Origin: Caulobacter sp. RHG1
Lineage (GTDB): Bacteria > Pseudomonadota > Alphaproteobacteria > Caulobacterales > Caulobacteraceae
DNA length: 64,000 bases
Assembly (NCBI RefSeq): GCF_013181195.1
Contig: NZ_SMZP01000007.1
Location: forward strand, 248,001 to 312,000
Reading direction: 5' to 3'
Part shown: positions 33,638 to 41,206 of the stretch, piece by piece
Numbering within the stretch: position 1 is the stretch's first letter
Layout of the letters: every line of letters starts with the position of its first letter
The notes under the pieces: model-generated
Database searches by the model: none
What the model was told of the DNA's origin: nothing
The model's input: only the letters and a program-made list of their open reading frames with translations
Position numbers and translations under genes: made by a program

Positions 33638-33746
33638 GTCGACCTCTGATGCTTGGACGACGCCCCCGCGCCGCCTTCACTAGTAAGAGGCGTTCATGGC
33701 CCCGTTTGGAGGCGCCCGCCGCCATGAAACTTTCGTAAGGCGGGAA

Positions 33747-34055
33747 TCAGCGGATCGACAGCCCTAACCGCTTCCAGACCGACGGCCCGCCCGCGAGCAT
33801 CGCCGCCCCGGCCAGGACCAGGATCGCCGCGACCGGCGCCAGGCTGGGCGCGACGGCCGAGACGGCCAGATCCAGCGCCGGCGCGCAGGCCCAGAGCACC
33901 AGGCCGATCACCACCGCCCCAGCGGCAGCGGCGCTGACCCGCTCGAGGAAAAGCTGGCGTTCGGCGCGCTTCATCACCTCGGCGGTAAAGACGTCGGCGA
34001 GGCTCTGCCTGGGCTCCTCGCCCAGGAAGGCCGACAGTTGATCGTCCAGGTTCAT
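33747..34055 (-). CDS. Small membrane anti-sigma-like protein (module B)
   Basis: This 102-residue protein has a cytoplasmic N-terminus (MNLDDQLSAFLGEEPRQS) and two membrane helices (about 42-62 and 70-90). The N-terminus aligns loosely with that of the module A protein (AQLSRLFAEAPSFPD). Its ATG overlaps the stop of the module B sigma factor by 4 bases. There is no zinc motif. It is assigned as anti-sigma by context. Confidence 0.65.
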   Translation of the reverse strand: MNLDDQLSAFLGEEPRQSLADVFTAEVMKRAERQLFLERVSAAAAGAVVIGLVLWACAPALDLAVSAVAPSLAPVAAILVLAGAAMLAGGPSVWKRLGLSIR

Positions 34056-34567
34056 CGCGAACCTCCCATAACCGCCAGAAGCCGCTCTCGGCCTCGGACA
34101 ACATGCGACTTGACGGTGCCCAGGGGAAGCCCCAGCGCCTCAGCCGCCTCGGCGTGAGACCAGCCCTGGCCCAGGCACAGCGTGACGCAGGCGCGCTGAT
34201 CCTCAGGCAGGGTCGCCAGGGCCGCCTCGAGAGCCATGCGGTCCTCAGGCCCGACCTCGGCGGCGGCCTCCAGTTCCTGCTCGCCCCGCCAGGCTTCGTC
34301 GCGGGCGGCCGCGCGCTGGGCGCCGCGCCGCTGCGACAGGGCCTTCTTCCATGCCACGCCATAGAGCCAGGCCCGAAAGCCCTCGTCCTCGCGCAACTTC
34401 GGAAGCCCCGCCCAGGCCGCCACGAAGGCCTCCTGAGCGATGTCGTCGGCGTCGATCCAGCCGCTCTTGCGGAGGAAACCCCGCAAGGGCTTTTCGTGGA
34501 TCGCCACCAGCCGGGCGAATGCCGCCTGGGATCCCGCGCGCGCCTGTCTGACGAGCGCGGCGTCCAT
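34052..34567 (-). CDS. ECF-type RNA polymerase sigma factor (module B)
   Basis: This 171-residue sigma factor has region 2 (with DADDIAQEAFVAAWAGL and GFRAWLYGVAWKKAL) and region 4 (with GWSHAEAAEALGLPLGTVKSH). It is clearly related to the module A sigma factor, especially around GTVKSHVxRG. ATG 34567 shares one base with the TGA of the preceding gene (TGATG). An upstream extension to 34621 would overlap that gene and has no family similarity. Confidence 0.9.
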   Translation of the reverse strand: MDAALVRQARAGSQAAFARLVAIHEKPLRGFLRKSGWIDADDIAQEAFVAAWAGLPKLREDEGFRAWLYGVAWKKALSQRRGAQRAAARDEAWRGEQELEAAAEVGPEDRMALEAALATLPEDQRACVTLCLGQGWSHAEAAEALGLPLGTVKSHVVRGRERLLAVMGGSR

Positions 34568-34983
34568 CAGACCGTCGGTCCGTTCCGGTCGAGCAGCACC
34601 TGCACCAGGGTCGCCGCGCACAGGGCCAGCATGACGAAGGCGACGATCACGAACGCCTCGCCGGCGCCGTAGATGTCGGTGGCCGCGGCGAAGGCGAAGC
34701 CCGCGCCCAGGATCCCGAACAGCACCACCTGGTACCAGGTGCGCTCGCGGCGGCGGCGATAGCGGGGACGCTCGTCCTCGTCATCGGCCTCGCCGTGCCA
34801 GCGCTTGTTCAGGCGGGCCATCAGCTCGGGCGGCGGCTCGCGGCCCGACTGGGCGTAGGTCTTGATCAGGTCCAGGGTCTCGCGATTGGCCCGATACGAC
34901 AGCCAGCTCTGCCAGGCCCCGTAGACAAACCAGCTCAGCGGGAAGAGCAGCCACCAGAACTGGCGGAAAAGGTCCTCGAACAT
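34567..34983 (-). CDS. Membrane protein with GREPP motif (module B, first copy)
   Basis: This 138-residue protein starts MFEDLFRQFWWLLFP, with a membrane helix at about residues 8-28. A basic helix with SYRANRETLDLI, the motif SGREPPPEL, a long charged linker with DDEDERPRYRRRRER, and two C-terminal membrane helices follow. It is a tandem paralogue of the 59-residue gene just upstream. ATG 34983 is supported by that alignment; an open frame to 35337 has no similarity. The stop is joined to the sigma start (TGATG). Confidence 0.75.
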   Translation of the reverse strand: MFEDLFRQFWWLLFPLSWFVYGAWQSWLSYRANRETLDLIKTYAQSGREPPPELMARLNKRWHGEADDEDERPRYRRRRERTWYQVVLFGILGAGFAFAAATDIYGAGEAFVIVAFVMLALCAATLVQVLLDRNGPTV

Positions 34984-34991
34984 GTTGGTTC

Positions 34992-35171
34992 CTAGCGTTG
35001 CATCTGAGCGACCAGCGCTGCGGGGGGCTCGCGACCGGCGTCGGCCAGTTCGCGCAGGGTGCGCACCACTTCCTGGCGGGCGCGATAGTCCAGCCAGGCG
35101 CGGAAGCCGGCCTGAGCCATGAAGCCCATGGGGAACAGCAGCCACCAGAAGTCGCGGAACAGGTCGGCCAT
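34992..35171 (-). CDS. Small membrane protein with GREPP motif (module B, second copy)
   Basis: This 59-residue protein begins MADLFRDFWWLLFPMG and ends in a basic helix with WLDYRARQEVV and the motif AGREPPAALVAQM. It matches the N-terminal half of the neighbouring 138-residue protein at LFR-FWWLLFP, W-YRA and GREPP, but lacks the C-terminal membrane helices. ATG 35171 has GAAGGA at a spacing of 9. It is probably the first gene of module B. Confidence 0.7.
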   Translation of the reverse strand: MADLFRDFWWLLFPMGFMAQAGFRAWLDYRARQEVVRTLRELADAGREPPAALVAQMQR

Positions 35172-35219
35172 GTGCGGCGGTCCTTCGATCAAGGGCGCGA
35201 TCATTCGCGCTTTCGAAGG

Positions 35220-35888
35220 TTAGTCGCCGCCGACCACCGCCTTGGATGCGCCGACATACGAAATAATTTCGGACATCGAGGCGAAAGACACCGTCGGCCC
35301 GTGCTGGGCCAGGATCGCCGGCTTGGCGTAGCCCCAACCGACGGCGCCACAGTCGAGGCCCACCGCGCGGGCAGCCTCGATGTCACGGGTCTCGTCGCCG
35401 ATGCAGATGACCTTGTCGCGCGAGACGCCCTTGGACGTCACCTGCTTGAACTTGCGGGCCTTGCCGAACAGCGACGCGCCGCACGAATAAAGGCTGATCA
35501 GGTCGCCCAGCTCCTTACCCAGCACCCGGCGGATCACCGCCTCGCTGTTGGAGCTGACCACCGCGATCTTGACCCCGGCCTCGTGCAGGGTGCGCAGCAT
35601 GCGAGCGGTTTCAGGAAACAGCGGAATGGTGTGGGCGTCGGCGGCCATCAGCTTCTTGCCGGCGCGCGCGATCAGCGGGAGCTTCCACGGCGAGACGCCA
35701 AGATAGCGAATGACCTCGCGGGTGCTGCGCCCGCGCAGCATCTCGATCTCCTCGTCGGTGACGGTCTTGAAGCCGTACCGGCGGGCCATCGGATTGACGG
35801 CGCGCATCATCCAGGCGGCGCTGTCGGCCAGCGTGCCGTCGAAGTCGAAGATGACCAGTTCGTACCGCGAGATCACGTCCTCCCCCAC
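35220..35888 (-). CDS. HAD-superfamily hydrolase (phosphoglycolate phosphatase-like)
   Basis: This Rossmannoid phosphatase has the nucleophile motif DFDGTLADS near the N-terminus, a helical cap, motif II VVSSNSEAV, a lysine near KFKQVTSKG, and motif IV IGDETRDIEAAR. This fits the Gph/phosphatase subgroup, with the substrate unknown. I choose GTG 35888 (222 residues) because AAAGGGG lies upstream and the nucleophile then falls at about residue 14; a frame open to ATG 36026 adds 46 residues of unlike composition. A second GTG at 35876 is possible. Confidence 0.85.
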   Translation of the reverse strand: MGEDVISRYELVIFDFDGTLADSAAWMMRAVNPMARRYGFKTVTDEEIEMLRGRSTREVIRYLGVSPWKLPLIARAGKKLMAADAHTIPLFPETARMLRTLHEAGVKIAVVSSNSEAVIRRVLGKELGDLISLYSCGASLFGKARKFKQVTSKGVSRDKVICIGDETRDIEAARAVGLDCGAVGWGYAKPAILAQHGPTVSFASMSEIISYVGASKAVVGGD

Positions 35889-36006
35889 GCGCTCAGCCCC
35901 TTTTTCGCCCGCGAAACGCGGATGCTCCGTCCAGTGATAGACTGATCCCCCGGAAGTTGTCGTCTTAAAGTTCGCGCGACGAGCGACGTAAGGGGTGGAT
36001 AAGCCC

Positions 36007-36354
36007 TCAGCCGAAGACGGCCCCATAGAGATCGGGCTTGAAGCCGACCAGACGGCGATCGCCCAGGTCCAGCACCGGTCGCTTGATCATCGACGGCTGG
36101 GCCAGCATCAGCCCGATGGCGTTGTCGGCGTCCAGGTTCTGGCGGTCGGCTTCATCCAGCTTGCGGAAGGTCGTACCCGCACGGTTCAGGATCACCTCCC
36201 AGCCGTGCTCGGCCACCCAGGCCTCCAGATGCGGGCGATCGATACCGACGGCCTTGTAGTCGTGGAAGTCGTAGGCCTGGCCCTTGGCCTCCAGCCACTT
36301 GCGAGCCTTGGCGACCGTGTCGCAATTCTTGATGCCATACATCGTCGGGGTCAT
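36007..36354 (-). CDS. ArsC/Spx-family (YffB-like) reductase
   Basis: This 115-residue thioredoxin-fold protein has a single active-site cysteine in GIKNCDTVAKARKWL (Cys about 11) and the family cis-Pro segment with IKRPVLD. It lacks the second cysteine of Spx CxxC proteins and looks most like E. coli YffB, whose role is unclear. It lies in a minus-strand pair with the RNA-ligase-like gene, 9 bases upstream. Confidence 0.85.
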   Translation of the reverse strand: MTPTMYGIKNCDTVAKARKWLEAKGQAYDFHDYKAVGIDRPHLEAWVAEHGWEVILNRAGTTFRKLDEADRQNLDADNAIGLMLAQPSMIKRPVLDLGDRRLVGFKPDLYGAVFG

Positions 36355-36363
36355 GGCCGCTCC

Positions 36364-36939
36364 TTAGCCGTTCAGGCCCCACTCGCCCAGCACGATATGC
36401 TGGGTTTGTCCCAGCTTGCTCTGCACGAGGACGAAGCGGTCTACGGTCCAGCCGATCGGGTCGATGGCCTGGGCCGGAACGACCTGGCCGTCGTAGAGCA
36501 GCGTCACGTGCGGCACGAACTGCTTGTCTGGCTTGAGCTTGGTCCTGGCCATCTTCTCGCCTAGCGCCTTCTGGAAGTCGATCAGCGTCTCGACACCCTC
36601 CCCGCCCTGCAGGGTGAAGGGGTTGTTGCCCGGACGGTTGGCGAAGCTGACGGCGCGGTCCAGCGTCACGTCGAACGGCGCGTGGGCCAGGGCCACGCCG
36701 GTCTCCCTGCCCCTGGCTACGATGTCATTGGGCAGCCCCACATAGTCGCCCAGGTGATGCAGGGTGATGTGGAAGCGTTCGGTCAGCAGCGGCGCGCCGC
36801 GCAGTCCCAGCGCGCCCTTCAGCCGGCGAGCCTCGGCGGCGATGCGTTCGGCGGTCGCCGCGTCCGGGTACAGCAGGAACATCAGCCGATCGGTCGGCGT
36901 GGGCGGGTCGAAGCCCGGCAGGCCCATCTGCTGCGTCAT
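36364..36939 (-). CDS. 2'-5' RNA ligase / cyclic phosphodiesterase family protein
   Basis: This 191-residue 2H phosphoesterase has two HxTL-type motifs, FHITLHHLGD near residue 51 and FVPHVTLLYD near 135. ThpR-type proteins hydrolyse 2',3'-cyclic phosphates or ligate RNA in vitro; the natural substrate is unknown. ATG 36939 is preferred because AGGAGA lies upstream; a longer frame from 36999 has no site. It is divergent from the BlaI-type repressor and could share its operator region. Confidence 0.85.
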   Translation of the reverse strand: MTQQMGLPGFDPPTPTDRLMFLLYPDAATAERIAAEARRLKGALGLRGAPLLTERFHITLHHLGDYVGLPNDIVARGRETGVALAHAPFDVTLDRAVSFANRPGNNPFTLQGGEGVETLIDFQKALGEKMARTKLKPDKQFVPHVTLLYDGQVVPAQAIDPIGWTVDRFVLVQSKLGQTQHIVLGEWGLNG

Positions 36940-37006
36940 GCGTCTCTCCTTGGCGAGCGTCACGGTTAGCCCGCTTCGCGCCGGGATCAAACGCTGCATT
37001 ACATTT

Positions 37007-37024
37007 CGTTTACGCGCGTAATCG
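37007..37024. promoter_or_regulatory. Operator 1 for the BlaI-type repressor
   Basis: CGTTTACGCGCGTAATCG contains the perfect 12-base palindrome TTACGCGCGTAA (37010-37021). A near-identical copy lies 33 bases downstream. BlaI/MecI repressors are known to bind dyads with TACA/TGTA-like half sites, and TTACG/CGTAA is a plausible variant. Confidence 0.65.
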
Positions 37025-37039
37025 ATCGCTTGACGAGAA

Positions 37040-37057
37040 CGTTTACGTGCGTAATCG
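37040..37057. promoter_or_regulatory. Operator 2 for the BlaI-type repressor, overlapping its promoter
   Basis: CGTTTACGTGCGTAATCG differs from operator 1 at one base. The half sites TTACG and CGTAA are at 37043-37054. TTGACG (37030-37035) and TAATCG (37052-37057), 16 bases apart, could be a -35/-10 pair, so bound repressor would cover the promoter. The predicted start point would fall within a base or two of the ATG at 37065. Confidence 0.6.
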
Positions 37058-37064
37058 TCAGAGG

Positions 37065-37442
37065 ATGGAAACGCACCGCATCAGCGCCGCCGAAAGCGAA
37101 GTCATGAAGGTCCTTTGGGCCGACAGCCCCAAGCCGGCAGAGGACGTGCTGGCCATACTGGCCAAGGACCAGGGCTGGGCCGAAGGTACGGTGAAGACCC
37201 TGCTCAACCGCCTGCTGAAGAAGGGCGCGATCGCCGCCGATAAGGACGGCCGCCGCTTTCTCTATCGCCCGCTGATCGGTCGCGACGACTATGTCGACAC
37301 CGAGAGCCAGGGCCTCCTGGACAGACTGTTCGATGGCCGCCTGGCGCCGCTGGTCAGCCACTTCTCCAAGCGCGAGAAGCTGAACCCCGAGGACGTCGCC
37401 GAGCTGCGCCGCCTGCTGGAGAAGCTCGATGATGGCCAGTGA
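37065..37442 (+). CDS. BlaI/MecI-family transcriptional repressor
   Basis: This 125-residue winged-helix repressor has the family pattern RISAAESEVMKVLW, then WAEGTVKTLLNRLLKKGAI as the recognition helix and wing region, and a helical dimerisation tail. Its partner, an M56 peptidase, follows with a 14-base overlap. I prefer ATG 37065; a GTG at 37047 would place the start inside the operator. No Shine-Dalgarno sequence at normal spacing is seen, so a leaderless or near-leaderless mRNA is possible. Confidence 0.88.
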   Translation: METHRISAAESEVMKVLWADSPKPAEDVLAILAKDQGWAEGTVKTLLNRLLKKGAIAADKDGRRFLYRPLIGRDDYVDTESQGLLDRLFDGRLAPLVSHFSKREKLNPEDVAELRRLLEKLDDGQ

Positions 37443-38880
37443 GCTCGCTCCCTTCCTGCTGAAGGCCAATCTGGCCGTCGCCGCGGCGGTGCTGCTGGTC
37501 CTGGCCCTGCGCCGACCTGTCCGCGCGGCTTTCGGAGCCCGCAGCGCCTATGCCCTGTGGCTGGTGCTTCCCCTGTCGATCCTGGCGCTGCTGATCCCGG
37601 CGCGCACGGTCGTCATTCCCTTCGAGTCCGCTCAGGCCTCGCCCATTGCCCAGGCGCCGTCCACCGCAGCCCCGGCAACCGCGGCCGCCCAAGCGCAGAC
37701 GCCCCTGCCCTGGGCCGAGATCGCGCTTAGCCTCTGGGCGCTCGTCGCCCTGGGCGGCCTGGCGATCCAGGCCGAGCGCCAGCGGCGGTTCGTCCGTTCG
37801 CTGGGCCGGCTGAGCGCCGCCGATGGCCTGCTGTGGTCAGACCGCCCCGGCGTCGGTCCGGCGGTGATCGGCGCCCTGGCCCCGCGCGTCGTACTGCCCG
37901 CCGACTTCGCCCAGCGCTTCACGGCGCAGGAACAGGCCCTGATCCTGGCCCACGAGCAGAACCACCTGGCCGTCGGTGACGCCCAGATCAACGCCCTGGT
38001 CACGGGCCTGCAGTGCCTGTTCTGGTTCAACCCGATGATCCACCTGGGCGCGGCCGCCCTGCGCATCGACCAGGAGATCGCCTGCGACGCGGCCGTGCTG
38101 GCCCGCCATCCCAAGACCCGCCGCGCTTATGGCGAAGCCATGCTGAAGACCCAGCAGGCCGCCTGCGCGCCTCCGCTCGGCTGCCACTGGCCAGCCTCCG
38201 CCAACCAGCAACTGAAGGAACGCTTCACGATGCTCTCCCGTCACCACGCCCATCGCGGCCGCCACCTGGCCGGCGCGGCGGCCGTCGCCCTGCTGGGCCT
38301 GTCGGCCGGCGTCGCCGCCTGGGCCGCCCAGCCGGCGCAGGTCGTCCAGCAATCGCCGCAGCAGGCCAGCCGCGCCATCGCCCGTCACCTTGGCCAGCCG
38401 CTGTTCGACGCCGTTCGGGCTCGCGACCTTGCCGCCGTCCAGGAACTGCTGGCTCTCGGCGCGAACGCCAACGCCGTGTTGCCCGGCGACGGCTCGCCGC
38501 TGATCGAAGCGGCCCGTCGCGGCGAGAGCCAGATCGTCCAGGCGCTGCTGACCGCCGGCGCCGATCCGAACCTGGCCGTGCGCGGCGACGGAGCCCCGCT
38601 GATCCAGGCTTCGATTTCGGGCCATCTGGACATCGTCCAGGCCCTGGTGGCCCGCGGAGCCAATGTCGAGATCTTCGTGCCCGGCGACGAAACCCCGCTG
38701 ATCAACGCCGCCCAGGCAGGCCGGCTGGACATCGTCACCTATCTGGTCGAACGCGGCGCGGACGTGAACCGCGCGGTGCAGGCCAATCCGGGCGAGATGC
38801 GGTCGCCGCTGAGCCAGGCGCAGAAGAACGGCCATGGCGCCGTCGTGAACTACCTGAAGGCCCGGGGCGCGCGGTCCTAA
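37429..38880 (+). CDS. M56 (BlaR1-like) membrane metallopeptidase with ankyrin repeats
   Basis: This 483-residue protein has membrane helices at about 10-28, 38-58 and 90-110. A zinc peptidase domain follows, with HEQNH at 175-179 and the downstream ligand glutamate in DQEIACDAAVL. A further membrane helix lies near 285-303, then four ankyrin repeats (about 320-480) with repeated PLIxAAxxGxxxIVxxLL patterns. BlaR1 and MecR1 have a penicillin-binding domain at this place; here it is replaced. It probably cleaves or signals to the BlaI-type repressor encoded just upstream. The ligand is unknown. Confidence 0.88.
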   Translation: MMASELAPFLLKANLAVAAAVLLVLALRRPVRAAFGARSAYALWLVLPLSILALLIPARTVVIPFESAQASPIAQAPSTAAPATAAAQAQTPLPWAEIALSLWALVALGGLAIQAERQRRFVRSLGRLSAADGLLWSDRPGVGPAVIGALAPRVVLPADFAQRFTAQEQALILAHEQNHLAVGDAQINALVTGLQCLFWFNPMIHLGAAALRIDQEIACDAAVLARHPKTRRAYGEAMLKTQQAACAPPLGCHWPASANQQLKERFTMLSRHHAHRGRHLAGAAAVALLGLSAGVAAWAAQPAQVVQQSPQQASRAIARHLGQPLFDAVRARDLAAVQELLALGANANAVLPGDGSPLIEAARRGESQIVQALLTAGADPNLAVRGDGAPLIQASISGHLDIVQALVARGANVEIFVPGDETPLINAAQAGRLDIVTYLVERGADVNRAVQANPGEMRSPLSQAQKNGHGAVVNYLKARGARS

Positions 38881-38925
38881 GGACCCGCCCCAACTTTCCC
38901 TTACAAATCAGCGAGTTTTTCAACG

Positions 38926-40446
38926 ATGGCGATCATCGACGCCCGGACTCTGCCCAATGCCAGCCGGATCGAAGCCGATCTGGTGATCATCGGCGGCGGC
39001 ATGGCCGGCATCACCTTGGCCAAGGAGTTGGCCGGCGGCCCGCTGAAGGTCGCCCTGCTGGAGAGCGGCGGGCTGGAGATCGACATGGAGGTCCAGGCCC
39101 TCTATGCGGGCTCGGCCGTTCAAAAGGCTCCAGGCCAGCCCGATCGGCCGTTCGATGACTATCCGATCCAGTCGCGGGTGCGGGCCCTGGGCGGCTCGGG
39201 TCTGGTCTGGGGCGGCAAGTGCGCGCCGCTGGACCCGGCCGACTTCGCCAAACGCCCGTGGATCGCCCACAGCGGCTGGCCAATCACCCGCCAACAGATG
39301 CAGCCCTACTACGATCGGGCCTGCGACCTGCTCGAGATCCCGCGCTTCCCACTGGAGATGGTCAGACCGACCGAACCAGAGCGCCAACCGCTGGCGCTGG
39401 ATCCGGCCGACGGCTTCTTCCCCGCCCCGCGCGAATTCTCGAAGTTCTCCGGCGGCGCGGACAAGACCGCCTTCGACCGTTTCCGCACGGATTTCGCGCA
39501 AGCGCCGAACATCACCGTCTATCTACACGCCAACGTCACCCGCATCCGCCGCGAGGCCGATCGGATCACGGGGCTCGACGTAGGCTGCCTCTCGGGACAG
39601 CGCCACACGGCGATCGCCCAGCGCTACGTTCTGGCGGTCGGCGGCATCGAGAACGTGCGGCTGCTGCTGGCCTCAGACAACCTGGGCAACCGGTACGACC
39701 TGGTCGGTCGCTTCTTCCAGGGCCACGTGACCTATTCCAACGACGGCGACGCCGAGACCGAGGGCTCGGCCGTGGCCATCGCCCGCAAGACGCCAATGGA
39801 CCTCTACGCGCCGTCCAAGCGCATGGCGGCCTATTGCGTGATCGGCGCCGATCTATCGGCCCAGCAGCGTCTGAAGACCGGCAACTTCACCGCCACCCTG
39901 TTCAAGGCGACCTTCTCCGGTCCCGAGACCAAGGTCGGAGCCGACACCCGGACGATCGGCAAGACCACCGCCCAGGATGGCGACGGCCAGCTTCTCGGCT
40001 ACTTCGCCATGGCCGAGCACTTTCCCCATCCCGAAAGCCGCGTGACCCTGGATCCCGAGCACAAGGACCCGTTGGACATGCCGCGCGTACGGCTGACCTG
40101 GACCTACGCCGCCAAGGATCACGACGACCTGGTGCGCTCGGTCGAGGGATTGTCCGACGCTCTGGGCGCTTCGGGCGAAGGCCGGATGTGCTGGTCGATC
40201 CCGCGCGGCCAGTTGCTGGCCATCTCCAGCGCCTCGCGCCATCACATGGGCACGACGCGGATGCACGCCGATCCCAGGAAGGGCGTGGTCGACGCCGACC
40301 TGCGTCTGCACGAGGCCAGGAACCTCTATGTCGCCGGCAGCTCGGTGTTCCCCACGTCCGGCATCGCCAACCCGACCCTGACCATCCTGGCCCTGGTCAT
40401 GCGCCTGGCCGATCACCTCAAGCACGAGACGGGAGCCGCCCGATGA
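38926..40446 (+). CDS. GMC-family FAD-dependent oxidoreductase
   Basis: This 506-residue flavoprotein dehydrogenase or oxidase has the FAD dinucleotide motif IIGGGMAGITLA near residue 25 and GSGLVWGGKCAPLDP further in. The C-terminal signature runs from HHMGTTRMH to GSSVFPTSGIANPTLT, where the catalytic His lies. The substrate is probably an alcohol or sugar. The stop overlaps the ATG of a small Tat-signal gene, resembling the large/small subunit arrangement of membrane-bound GMC dehydrogenases. Confidence 0.88.
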   Translation: MAIIDARTLPNASRIEADLVIIGGGMAGITLAKELAGGPLKVALLESGGLEIDMEVQALYAGSAVQKAPGQPDRPFDDYPIQSRVRALGGSGLVWGGKCAPLDPADFAKRPWIAHSGWPITRQQMQPYYDRACDLLEIPRFPLEMVRPTEPERQPLALDPADGFFPAPREFSKFSGGADKTAFDRFRTDFAQAPNITVYLHANVTRIRREADRITGLDVGCLSGQRHTAIAQRYVLAVGGIENVRLLLASDNLGNRYDLVGRFFQGHVTYSNDGDAETEGSAVAIARKTPMDLYAPSKRMAAYCVIGADLSAQQRLKTGNFTATLFKATFSGPETKVGADTRTIGKTTAQDGDGQLLGYFAMAEHFPHPESRVTLDPEHKDPLDMPRVRLTWTYAAKDHDDLVRSVEGLSDALGASGEGRMCWSIPRGQLLAISSASRHHMGTTRMHADPRKGVVDADLRLHEARNLYVAGSSVFPTSGIANPTLTILALVMRLADHLKHETGAAR

Positions 40447-40766
40447 CCAGCCGCCGCGACCTGCTGGCCGCCCTGGTGGCGCTAGCCGCTACGCCCGCCA
40501 TGGCCCGCGAGCCGACGCCGTTTCCCGGTCTCGATCCTGCCGCCGTCAAGCGCATGGGAGAAGCTTGGCGCGCCGCCCATCCCGACATCGCCCTCCGAAA
40601 GCTGGAGGCGCGCCTCTTCCCTGGCGGACGCGGCAAGGCCGCCCTGCCCCGGCTGCGCGAGCAGGCCGCGGCCGACTTCCGGCGCGGAGCGGTCTTCGTC
40701 TATCGCGGCTGGCGGTTGTCGGACACCGAGGGCGCGCTGTTCGCCCTGCTGTCCCTGGAAGCCTAG
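40443..40766 (+). CDS. Small Tat-signal protein, probable partner of the GMC oxidoreductase
   Basis: This 107-residue protein begins MTSRRDLLAALVALAATPAMA, a twin-arginine-type signal of about 21 residues. The mature part has a small helical body (PAAVKRMGEAWRAAHPDI and a later WRLSDTEGALFALLSLEA). The ATG overlaps the oxidoreductase stop (ATGA). Gluconate-2-dehydrogenase-type GMC enzymes use a small Tat-exported subunit encoded next to the flavoprotein, and this gene fits that pattern, although the sequence match is weak. It is easily missed because a much longer shadow frame surrounds it. Confidence 0.7.
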   Translation: MTSRRDLLAALVALAATPAMAREPTPFPGLDPAAVKRMGEAWRAAHPDIALRKLEARLFPGGRGKAALPRLREQAAADFRRGAVFVYRGWRLSDTEGALFALLSLEA

Positions 40767-41206
40767 GACGCGCGGCGCACGGCCGAGGCCTCAACCCGTG
40801 TCCAGGTCTGCGACTTGCACAGGAAGTTGGGCAGCAGGCAGCCCTTGGCGCGCAGCGAGGCGCGGTCCAGCAGGCGCACCTGACCCGAGAAGGTCATGTT
40901 CAGGTCGGGCACGAAGACCTTGCCCTTCCATTCGTTGTTGTCCTTGGTCGCGGTGAAGTCGCGCAGCAGCTGCATGCCGATCAGGCCCTGGTTACTGCCC
41001 TTCTTGACGTCGGCCTGCGCGTCAGCGTTGGCCCAGACGACATAGCCGCAGGTCTCCTGACCGCAGCCCTTGATCTCGATATGGACACTGCCCTTGGGAT
41101 TGCGCCAGACGCCATAGAGGTCGCCGGTGTTGCCGGCGGGTTGCGCCATGGCGCCGCCAGTCACGCCCAGGGCGACGATCGCCCCAAGCCACATCGTTCG
41201 GCTCAT
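40763..41206 (-). CDS. DUF2147-domain exported protein
   Basis: This 147-residue protein has a signal peptide (residues 1-22, ending AMAQ) and a DUF2147 beta-barrel-like domain: DLYGVWRNPKGSVHIEIKGC, CGYVVWAN, LLRDFTATKDNNEWKGKVFVPD and the late cysteines in KGCLLPNFLCKSQTW. The function is unknown. ATG 41206 has AAGGA at a spacing of 8. It meets the small Tat-signal gene convergently with a 4-base overlap. Confidence 0.85.
   Translation of the reverse strand: MSRTMWLGAIVALGVTGGAMAQPAGNTGDLYGVWRNPKGSVHIEIKGCGQETCGYVVWANADAQADVKKGSNQGLIGMQLLRDFTATKDNNEWKGKVFVPDLNMTFSGQVRLLDRASLRAKGCLLPNFLCKSQTWTRVEASAVRRAS

Noticed and set aside
35889..36026. Extra N-terminal part of the HAD hydrolase starting at ATG 36026.
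   Set aside because: It lacks similarity, and a GTG at 35888 with AAAGGGG upstream places the DFDGT motif close to the N-terminus, as is usual.
39219..40442. Long upstream extension of the small Tat-signal gene.
   Set aside because: It is the shadow frame of the GMC oxidoreductase; the ATG at 40443 begins a twin-arginine signal and overlaps the oxidoreductase stop.
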